Shown here: positions 55,992 to 64,000 of the stretch, one piece after another
How positions within the stretch are numbered: position 1 is the first letter of the stretch
Layout: each line of letters starts with the position of its first letter
Assembly (NCBI GenBank): GCA_028455995.1
Contig: JABELC010000008.1
Location: forward strand, 62,001 to 126,000
DNA: 64,000 bases
DNA from: Scleromitrula shiraiana
Lineage: Eukaryota > Ascomycota > Leotiomycetes > Helotiales > Sclerotiniaceae
Direction: 5' to 3'
The notes under the pieces: generated by a model
What the model was told of the DNA's origin: nothing
Database searches by the model: none
The model's input: only the letters and a program-made list of their open reading frames with translations
Position numbers and translations under genes: made by a program

Positions 55992-57438
55992 GGAGAGCGG
56001 AGTTTGTGTGGATATTCTTTTGTTAGCGTTTTTGCATATCTTTATAATTGATTTGCAGAGGAGAAGGGACGGGACTTTGAAACCGACAAGGGAGAGGTAG
56101 AAGATGAATTTTCTTCTAGACCCCGAGTTTTATTCATAAGAAAACAAGGAATATCTATAAGCAAGAAAATGAACACAAGAAGAAATAAGAAATATATAAA
56201 TGGAAACTATGATGTATTCCTCGGAGAGTAGCGAGTTACCTAAACAGCTTCTTTAAACGTGTTTTATGAACGGTAGATTTCTTTATATCCGGATTTTTGA
56301 TCTTGATCTCGATCTAGGAAAATGTCATTTATCCCTATCCCGCTTAATCATGAAAAACCATCTCGTGTCATCTCACTAGGTCAGACTTGGTGATCCAGTC
56401 CGCAGTCATGTCATCTTGTATACAGTACATGATAAGCTGTGACTGTACTGTTTTAAATCTCAAATTCTAAGATGAACAGTATAGCATAGACCCGCATACA
56501 ATGATCCTCGCAAATATCTACTTCGGGTGTTACCAAGGCGTGGTTAACATTCGAAGTGAGTTGTGGTGCTAAGTCTCTCGAACTTGCCACCTTCACTCCG
56601 TAACTTGAAAGTAATACGCTCGTCCGATACAAAGGTCGAGCAACAGCAAGTATCAACGCCATCTCAAGAATACATAATCCTCTTGTACTTTTGAGTATAT
56701 GACTAGTGAGAGATATACCTTGATTCGGAAACAAACTGGAGATGAAGAAAGTATGTTGCAATGTTTTTTTGACCGCCAGTGATAGCATATGGAGCCAAAG
56801 ATACTATAGCTCCCTCTGATCAATCACCATTATTTCGAACTATCGTTGAGGATGAACATCACTTGTTTGTTCTCATGGATATAGGATACTGTTATCACAG
56901 CTTGTGATGCATGTATGGAGAAGTTTGAGTGGTGGGTTTCCATGTTTAGAGTACGAAGGATAACTAGCAAATACTCTGATGATCGAGGAACTGTTATAAG
57001 TGTAGGCACTCAAGTAAGAAAGTATGGATACACTAATAAGACAAATGAACAACGACAGCATATCTCTTTTCATTTGTTTTCAGAGTCATGGTGATTACTT
57101 TATCAGACCAATTTTATGTATGGCAGGTAATTTATGTACTCATGACTGTAAATGCTCTATTTGCGCCTCCATATTGTATACTGGAAATATGATTTCCCAG
57201 GTAGTTGTAACTTTTACTTTAAGTTATGAGAGTTCTTCCCATTCTACTTTTGTAAAAATATATTTAGAGATAATTTTTATAAGAATTATGATCAAGATGA
57301 AGAAAGTGTAAACTCCAGCTTCGTTTTCAGCCTCGCGAACCTCACCCCCACATATTCTTCCACCCATTCATTCCAAAGTAAACAACCCACAACATATACA
57401 CAACAACAGCTAAAACACCACCACCACTCCTACTCACA
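55992..57438. other. Intergenic region, no gene supported
   Basis: Spacer of 1.4 kb with the 3' UTR of the transporter on the left and the CUS2-like promoter on the right. A minus-strand frame at 56453-56788 (111 codons) is open but has no recognisable features. The last 80 bases are C/A-rich leader. Confidence 0.45.
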
Positions 57439-58788
57439 ATGGAGCAAAGACAAACACCCCCCAACACATCCACACCCTTCCCCACGAACCCCGAAGAATT
57501 TGATTTCGACGACCGCATATCATTTTCGAAGCTCGATCAAAAATTCCTGCTAGTACAAGACGATGGCACGGAATTTGAATTCGACGATGCGATTAAACGG
57601 TGGGTGCCGGTGCTTGATGAGGCGTTGATGGAGGAACAGCAGAAGGCGTATAGGGTTTCAGGGGTGGATGAGAGTGAACCGGTTGAGGCGGCTAAGAGGA
57701 AGAGGAAGAAGGAGTATGTTAATGGGGAGGATGTAAGTCAATCTTTAGGCTCTATTTGCGATTATGGCATGTTATTTTGGCTGCGCATTTTGTATTCTAG
57801 CTAGGGTTTTTATGGGCTTTGGAATATTGTTATTTGGAGCTTGAGATTGAGCTTCAGCTTCTTCTTAAATTGTTTGCGCATTTCACTGGTTTGATCTATC
57901 TTATTTTAATGGAGTGCTGATGATATTGCGCAGGAAGGCGGTAGAATGGTGAAAGCACCAAAGAAAGCCAAAGCGCCTCTACCACCGCGACAAAATACCG
58001 CAGTCTACGTTACAGGTCTCCCATCCGACGTCACAATTGAAGAAGTGCACGAGGTATTTTCGAGGAAATGTGGTGTCATTGCAGAAGAAATTGACAGCGG
58101 AAAACCACGAATCAAGCTCTACACAGACGAGAAAGGGGAATTCAAAGGCGATGCTTTAATCGTATTCTTTAAGCCACCGTCGGTACAAATGGCGATTATG
58201 TTATTAGATGATACGGATTTTAGGATAGGAGGAGGCCCATCGAAAGAAACGATTAAGATGAGGGTTCAGGCAGCGGATGCAAGTTATAAAAAAGTTCAAC
58301 AGACGGATACGGATGGGAAGGAGAAGGAGAAACCTAAAACGAGCATGAGGGATAAACAGAAGATTATCAAGAAGACGCAGAAATTGGATGCGAGGTTGGC
58401 GGATTGGAGCGATGATGAGCCATCTAGCATAACGGAAACGAGTTCTCGATGGGATAAAGTGGTGATTCTGAAACATATGTTTACACTTCAGGAACTGGAA
58501 GAAGATCCCGCGGTAATATTGGACATTAAGGATGATATTCGCGAGGAATGTAGTAAACTTGGGGAGGTGACTAATGTGGTTCTTTTTGATTTGGAAGAAG
58601 ATGGAGTAGCTAGTGTGAGGTTTGCGAATGAGGAGGCGGCGAAGGCATGTGTTAGGTTGATGAATGGGAGGAAGTTCTCGGGACAGGAGGTTCAGGCGTA
58701 TATTTCGAATGGGAAGGAACAGTTTAGGAAATCGAAGAAAAAGGCTGATGATGATAGTGGAGATGAACATCATGAGTCGGATTCTTGA
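57439..58788 (+). CDS. CUS2: Tat-SF1/Cus2-like U2 snRNP splicing factor
   Basis: Two exons, 57439-57732 and 57934-58788, encode 382 residues. An acidic N-terminus contains EFDFDDRISFSKLDQKFLLV and FEFDDAIKRWVPVLDE, a pattern I know from fungal Cus2/Tat-SF1 proteins. A basic KRKRKKE stretch follows. RRM1 spans about residues 118-205 (TAVYVTGLPSDVTIEEVHEV, then GDALIVFFKPPSVQMAI). A Lys-rich linker leads to RRM2 at about residues 270-365, starting WDKVVILKHMFTLQELEED. That second domain carries RKF in LMNGRKFSGQEVQAYI, the R-x-F signature of U2AF-homology motifs, which bind tryptophan-containing ULM peptides of SF3b1. The C-terminus is Ser/Asp/Glu-rich. It should act in U2 snRNA folding and branch-site complex assembly. 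Confidence 0.9.
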
Positions 58789-59404
58789 GTTTTGATGGGA
58801 GGTGGTTGGTGGGTTGTAGGTATACCAATTGTGTGTTTTGTATCATTAGTTTGTTGAATTGGGAGGGAGTAATGGATGGTTTGGTATAGGTAGCTTAGCT
58901 CATGTATATCATGGCTCTAGCTACTAGTAAGCAAGCAAGCAAGCAAGCAAGCAAAAGCTAAGCTCTGAACTTCGGCAATAATGAATTATTTTCCCAGTGT
59001 TTGAGCAATTGATTGCATTTCTTGTATGCTACACAAACATCATTGCCATGAAGCAATTAATAAATGGAATCTTCAAAATATGTCAACAACATTTCTTTTT
59101 CTACAAGCCAAGTCTTATTAGTCTTTTTATTATTTCACAGCTAAAAAGCTTCCCCTGTAACTAATCAAGGGTAGCACTATCTACTCGCGTGGACCCCTAC
59201 TCTGCCAATCTCCCCCTAAGCTACTCTGTGCCTATCGGAAGAGAACAGACCGATACCGCCGTTCGGTGACCCACATTAAATATTTTTCGTACCTGAAGCC
59301 AAATATGAAATTATTGAGCAATTGAGTGAGCATCCAAATCATCCATAAGAGAGACGTATCTCCCATATCTCTTTCTCTCCCCAACTGCCAATCTCATCTT
59401 CAAA
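58789..59404. other. Intergenic region upstream of ERG2
   Basis: No gene. AAGC units (about 58930-58953) lie in the likely 3' UTR of the CUS2-like gene. Just upstream of ERG2, GGTGACCCACATT (about 59265-59277) loosely resembles sterol-regulatory elements, but the match is too weak to call. Confidence 0.4.
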
Positions 59405-60151
59405 ATGGCCAAACTCTTCACTATCTCCATAATCCTTGGAGTCCTGGGCGCCCTCTTCTATAACCTCGAATCCCGTCTCGAATCCTTCTATATCTTCACG
59501 CCTACTCAATTAGCGGATCTCTCCACTCGAGCTATTGCTGCTCATGGAAATAATACGAGAGGGGTGGTCGATTATATAGTTTCTGAGCTGAGCGAGGTGC
59601 ATCCGGGTGGTTATGTGAATTTGGATGAGGAGTGGATTTTTAATAATGCGGGTGGTGCTATGGGTGCTATGTATATTATTCATGCTAGTGTTACTGAGTA
59701 TTTGATTATTTTTGGTAGGTTATCCTCTCTTCACTCTTATATCCTATCCTATCTTGTCCTGCTATCTCTACTTCAGATGAAACACTTATACTAACACCCC
59801 ATCCCCCCAAAAGGAACAGCGATCGGTACCGAAGGCCACACTGGCCGCCACACAGCCGACGACTACTTCCACATCATCTCGGGCACGCAACTCGCCTACA
59901 CACCCGGCTCCTTCGAGCCCGAAGTATACCCTCAAGGCAGCGTGCATCATCTTCGACGGGGCACGGTCAAGCAGTATAAGATGGACGAGGCGTGTTTTGC
60001 GCTGGAGTATGCGAGAGGGTGGATTCCTCCTATGCTGGGATTTGGGTTTGCGGATGGTCTGACTAGTACGTTGGATTTCCCGACGTTGTGGAGGACGACT
60101 TGGGTTACGGGGAGGGAGATGGTGGGGAATTTGGCGAGGGGGAAGTTGTAG
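59405..60151 (+). CDS. ERG2: C-8 sterol isomerase Erg2
   Basis: Two exons, 59405-59714 and 59814-60151, encode 215 residues, the usual size. A hydrophobic N-terminal segment (about residues 4-22, FTISIILGVLGALFYN) anchors the protein in the ER. The conserved core follows the sigma-1-receptor/Erg2 pattern: YIVSELSEVHPGGYVNLDEE, then EWIFNNAGGAMGAMYIIHAS. After the intron come GTAIGTEGHTGRHTADDYFH, with the acidic and His residues of the active site, and YPQGSVHHLRRGTVKQYKM. The C-terminal membrane-associated helices include ARGWIPPMLGFGFADGLTST. The enzyme shifts the sterol double bond from C8 to C7 in ergosterol synthesis and is the target of morpholine fungicides. The 3' end is convergent with the FAM192A-like gene. 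Confidence 0.96.
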
Positions 60152-60488
60152 ATTTGATTTGAGTGGAATGGGAGTTGGGAAGGGGAGAGGGTGACTTGGC
60201 GAGGTTAGGGTGTAGAGATGGTAGAGATGATTGTGAGAGTGGAAGATGAAGAAGATAATAATTTACTGGGAAGCTTCTGTAGAAATAGAGAGGCTTTGAA
60301 TATTTAAGCTTCAGATACCTTGTAATAACATACATCGCCGTAAAATGATCAGCCTGCATTTAGAGATATAGAGTTAAGCTCGTAGAATTGTTAACATGCG
60401 GTTTTATATGCACCTTGCCGACAGCACAACGTCCTTCGGCTTATAACTTTTGACCATACACTCGCCAATCTTGGCTCAACCATAATCT
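60152..60488. other. Convergent 3' region between ERG2 and the NIP30-like gene
   Basis: Stretch of 337 bases with no gene. The left part is G-rich and continues the skew of the ERG2 3' end. Confidence 0.4.
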
Positions 60489-61382
60489 TCAGTCGTCGTC
60501 TTCATCAGATCCATAATCCACCAACCCTAAGCCTTTCTTGGGAGGTGGTGGAGGTGATTTCTTAGGATCTACCGACTTCGATGTCGTATCAGACTTAACT
60601 TCGGCCGAAGCTTTCAATGGCGCAGAAGCTACCGACGACTTCACACTGGAGCTCTTTGTATCCCCTTCAATCTTCGCAGATTTAGCAGACGCAGCTCCAG
60701 AAGCCACATTCGCACCCATATTCTCCACTCCGGATGAAGCCCTCCTAACTTTCACCCCCCTCAAACCCTCCTTATCCCTCGCCCTCTTCCGTTTTCTCCC
60801 CGCCGCAACCCATTCCTCCTCCACCGCCGGCGCACCCTCTTCTATATCACCATCTGCATTCCCAGATCTAGCCTTCTTGTCCGCCTCCTCCTGTTGTTTC
60901 CTAAACAATTCCAACCCCTCGTTCGTTTCCTTCTTCACGCGATCTTCTTCCGCCCTCGTACTCTCTAATACCGAATCGAGAAATTCGATCTCATCTTCGT
61001 CTAAGGCACGGAATTGATTCTTGATTTTATTGGCTTCTTCGAATGCATCTTGTTTGGCGGCTGGAGGTTGGTTTCAACGCACCCCTAAGTGATCAGCCGG
61101 AGTCGAGAGAAATGTATAGTTCAATTTATATCAATTCAATAATTTGAGTAAAATCGCAGATATACATGACAAATCAATGACTTGATGGTTTTAAATTAAC
61201 AAAATAAGATATCTACCTTTATTTGCCTCCAATATTTCAAATAAACTCTTGCCATCAGTTTGTCTGGCTTCAATGGCTTTCTTTTGTCGATTAGCTTCTA
61301 TTTCTTGCTGGGCAGCAAGCCACTCATCACTACGCTGAATTGGAGCATCTGCTGTTCCACCTGATACAAATCCCGAAGACAT
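60489..61382 (-). CDS. FAM192A/NIP30 N-terminal domain protein
   Basis: Two exons on the minus strand, 61382-61217 and 61060-60489, encode 245 residues. The N-terminal domain is recognisable as the NIP30/FAM192A family: FVSGGTADAPIQRSDEWLAA, then TDGKSLFEILEANK. Across the splice it continues AAKQDAFEEANKIKNQFRAL and DEDEIEFLDSVLESTRAEED. The helix up to about residue 110 is charged and coiled-coil-like. The rest is Lys/Ser/Ala/Glu-rich, with KRKRARDK as a likely nuclear signal, a PPPPP run and an acidic tail (YGSDEDDD). The human homologue (PSME3IP1) binds the nuclear proteasome activator PA28-gamma. Filamentous fungi also have PA28-type activators in some lineages, so that partner is possible but unproved. 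The intron is 156 bases. Confidence 0.87.
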
Positions 61383-62164
61383 CGTGTGAATGTGAATTAA
61401 TTATGGTGCTGAGGATCTAGGCATGGTATGGTATGCTCATGCGCACGAATGGTTGAAGGATCGCATCGTGGGGCTTACGAGGGTGTAGCTAATTCTAACA
61501 TGCACGTGCTGGAACATATATTCCTAACTTTTTTCTGCCCCGACATTCCGCCCCTGTCCTGTTGTTTTTCCGGACCAAAGAGCTCGAGGAGCCAGGAAAG
61601 GAGGAAAAGGATACTTCTAGAAGAGAAATACGTTTAAAACCAACTAGCAATTCAATACGGAACTTTATACGAATTCGATAATATTGAGCTTTTCCCACGG
61701 AATAACTCAACCTAGGAATCGCCTCAATTTCGAGTCCTGCAATTTGATTCGAGCGCATGCGTTATTTTTCTACGCTTGCTTCGGTTCAATTCAGCCTGAA
61801 GTGGGATTGCCCCTCCATGATCCACTGTATGACAACGCCCCATCCAATATAGCCCCTCATTGTGCATTGAATTGAATGAGGAATTGTGAAGATTGGCAGG
61901 TCTTCCTGCCTCTTGTAGTTTAGGTCTGTAGAGAAATCTGATCTATTATGAGAAAAGCTCTTAGATTGGCGTCATTCTGCACATATGTCTTTTAATAATC
62001 TTGGTGGGAGTGAGTAAATCTGGTCTGTTTAATCTGGGTCTGAAATAGCTATAAGTATGAACCGTAGCCCCTCCATTGCATTTTCCCTCTCTCTTGCATC
62101 TACTTATCATTCCAATTAATACCCATAATCACTCACTCAAGAAGGTATATACAAAATCGCAAAG
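61383..62164. promoter_or_regulatory. Divergent promoter region, NIP30-like gene and aldo/keto reductase
   Basis: Stretch of 782 bases between two divergent start codons. No named element recognised. The right-hand 100 bases are a pyrimidine-rich leader of the reductase gene. Confidence 0.4.
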
Positions 62165-63305
62165 ATGGCCTCTGTTACTTCGTAAGTTCTCCCAATTATC
62201 TACCCCTCTTGTCAGGGAATTTATGAAAGACATGCAGAAGTCTGCGCAGACTGGCTACTGTCTCATCCCACTTGCAACCTGCTCGCAACTTCGGCTCACA
62301 CAGTTTATCCTTGACCAGACAAACTTTCACCCTCAATACCGGTGATAAGATCCCAGCTGTTGGACTTGGCACATGGCAATCGAAGCCAGGAGAAGTAGGA
62401 AACGCAGTTGAAGTTGCTCTCCGTAAAGGTTACAGACACATCGATACAGCTGTAAGTCAAATCCAAGCAATACAAGACAAGACTCGAACAAAATCTAATT
62501 CATTATCAGCTCGCATACGGTAACGAAGCCGAAGTTGGTGCTGGTATCAAAGCATCGGGTGTACCAAGAGAAGAGATCTGGTTGACTACTAAACTCGACA
62601 ACCCATGGCACAAGAGAGTAACGGAGGGAATTGATTCTTCCCTGAAATCTCTCGGTACCGATTATGTCGACTTGTACCTTATGCATTGGCCTTCCTCAAC
62701 CGACCCAGATGATTTGAAGAAGCACTACCCAGATTGGGATTTCATCAAGACATGGCACGAAATGCAAAAGTTACCTGCCACCGGTAAAGTTAAGAACATC
62801 GGTGTATCCAACTTCGGTATTAAGAACTTGGAGAAACTTCTTAACGACCCAGGAACCACAGTATGCAATCAAACCAATCCCCACATCGTGTAATATCTAT
62901 CTAACATTCTTCTAGATCGTCCCAGCCGTAAATCAAATCGAATTACACCCCAACAACCCCTCCCCAAAACTCGTTGCATACAACAAAGAAAAGGGCATCC
63001 ACAGCACCGGATACTCCTGTCTCGGCAGCACCAACTCCCCACTCTACAAAGACCAAACCCTACTCTCAATAGCAGAAGCCAAGGGCAAGACAACACAACA
63101 AGTACTACTTGCATGGGGCCACCAGAAGGGATGGTCGGTGATTCCCAAATCCGTCAACAAGGAGCGTATTGAGAAGAACTTTGAGCTTGATGGGTGGCAG
63201 TTGACTGCAGAGGAGGTCGAGAAGTTGGATAATCTTAAGGATCGATTTAAGGTGTGCGGTGATGCTTGGTTGCCCATTAAGGTTTTCTTTGGTGATGATG
63301 AATAG
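62165..63305 (+). CDS. Aldo/keto reductase (GCY1/glycerol-dehydrogenase type)
   Basis: Four exons (62165-62181, 62319-62451, 62510-62860, 62916-63305) encode 296 residues. The first exon gives only MASVT plus two bases. The AKR signatures are complete: GDKIPAVGLGTWQSKPGEVG and ALRKGYRHIDTALAYGNEAE (catalytic Asp and Tyr), then IWLTTKLDNPWHKRV (catalytic Lys) and DYVDLYLMHWPSS (catalytic His). NIGVSNFGIKNLEKLL and VPAVNQIELHPNNPSPKLVA follow. The NADPH-binding segment is GWSVIPKSVNKERIEKNFEL. Such enzymes reduce glyceraldehyde, glycerol-type and other sugar aldehydes; the substrate cannot be fixed here. The acceptor at 62318 was chosen because it alone links the start exon in frame. The third intron carries a stop codon soon after the donor. 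Confidence 0.92.
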
Positions 63306-63816
63306 GGGGTGTAATTATTTTGATATAGATACCTTTAGCAAGCAATTGAGTAGACCGAGAGTCTGATGATCATCATTGTTGTCTGGATTATAATATGATG
63401 TGACTTGGATTATGATGTAATTTCCAAGTAATTTGCTTGACATCGACATTAGTATTGCAAACATGAATATTTAAATTGAAATATGTGTTTGAAGATCATT
63501 GAAACGATAGCATATAATTCATCAATATAAAATTTATTGACGACATAAAATTTGGTTGAACTTAGATAATTGTTAGATGTCAATAGGAGGGAGTAGCATA
63601 TACCAAGACAAACGGATCAATTACTTAAACCTCGGTAAGCCTTACTTACCCAAGCTTCCTCCATCACAACTCACCATTATCCCCAATACACACTCACCAT
63701 GCGCCCAGCACTCTAATTCCTCTTCTCGACCTTGGGCGCATCAATCCCAATTAATTCCAATCAATCCATATACCAGAACCCACAACAACGCAACAATTGC
63801 GTCAAATCAGTTCAAA
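63306..63816. other. Intergenic region
   Basis: No gene. The right half is a C/A-rich leader leading to the start codon at 63817. Confidence 0.4.
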
Positions 63817-64000
63817 ATGACCTCCTCATCCCCATCCCCATCCTGTCCCTTCTGCACAATAGCAACCACTTACCCACCCACCTCTCCCAGCAGCAGCAGT
63901 ACCAATACCAATACCACACCCTCCCCCCTCTCCAACACAACCCTCACCACACCCCCCGCCTACCCCATCCTCTCGACACCTCTCTGCCTCGCCTTCCTAG
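63817..64000 (+). CDS. HIT-family protein, 5' part only (cut by window end)
   Basis: Open from ATG at 63817 to the window end (61 codons). Near the N-terminus CPFCTIATTYPP matches the zinc-knuckle opening of HIT-domain proteins, and the last residues visible, PILSTPLCLAFL, fit the first strand that leads into the 'D..P.t.GH.Lv.Pk' block just beyond the edge. Between them is a Ser/Thr/Asn linker that would be variable. HIT proteins hydrolyse or transfer nucleotides through a HxHxH motif, which is not inside the window. The call rests on a short stretch. Confidence 0.6.
   Translation, partial: MTSSSPSPSCPFCTIATTYPPTSPSSSSTNTNTTPSPLSNTTLTTPPAYPILSTPLCLAFL

Noticed and set aside
59265..59277. 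Sterol-regulatory element upstream of ERG2
   Set aside because: Too many mismatches to known SREBP or Upc2-type sites for a call.

Overview
The window is nuclear DNA of a filamentous ascomycete (Pezizomycotina). The gene structures are fungal: short GT-AG introns, mostly 40-200 bases, with CTAAC-type branch sites. Fungal families are present (PTH11-like rhodopsin-domain receptor, DUF3405 protein, Zn2Cys6 regulator, ERG2, TRP4), and one duplicated segment carries C-to-T and G-to-A decay of the RIP kind. Long intergenic tracts full of microsatellites and an AT-rich background suggest Leotiomycetes, perhaps Sclerotiniaceae, but that placement is an inference.

Layout. 1-3.5 kb: no gene seen. 3.5-6.2 kb: DUF3405 membrane protein. 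7.9-15.7 kb: a housekeeping block with a UBTD1/2-like ubiquitin-domain protein (-), RNA polymerase subunit Rpb12 (+), GPN1/Npa3 GTPase (-) and splicing factor Cwf19 (+). Npa3 assists RNA polymerase assembly and lies next to an RNA polymerase subunit gene. 15.7-20.7 kb: a long microsatellite-rich leader or promoter in front of a Zn2Cys6 regulator (20.7-23.3 kb). 26.2-27.4 kb: on the minus strand, what looks like a non-coding, multi-intron host gene for C/D-box snoRNAs. It is divergent from a conserved protein of unknown function (27.7-29.1 kb). 30.5-32.6 kb: secreted FAD/BBE oxidase (-). 33.6-35.0 kb: AT-rich block. 35.8-37.3 kb: PTH11-like receptor. 37.47-37.98 kb: a tandem duplication with one RIP-mutated copy. 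39.1-45.7 kb: glyoxylate/hydroxyacid reductase (+), TRP4 (-), mitochondrial uL10 (+) and a PI-PLC X-domain protein (-). 46.2 kb: initiator tRNA-Met with a 13-nt intron. 49-52 kb: the vesicle-traffic genes ARF1 (-) and EMP24 (+). 53.5-56 kb: DHA2-type MFS transporter. 57.4-63.3 kb: CUS2/Tat-SF1-like splicing factor, ERG2 sterol isomerase, FAM192A/NIP30 protein (-) and an aldo/keto reductase. The window ends inside a HIT-family gene.

Most genes are independent housekeeping functions, and I see no biosynthetic cluster or operon-like module. The least ordinary content is the snoRNA locus. Four C/D candidates sit in it, and three carry 13-17-nt complements to conserved rRNA segments. Next are the intron-bearing initiator tRNA, the RIP-marked duplication, and several genes where a tiny exon carries a decisive functional signal (a myristoylation start, a p24 sorting tail). 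Exon joins were made by eye from splice consensus and reading frame; none is supported by transcript data.
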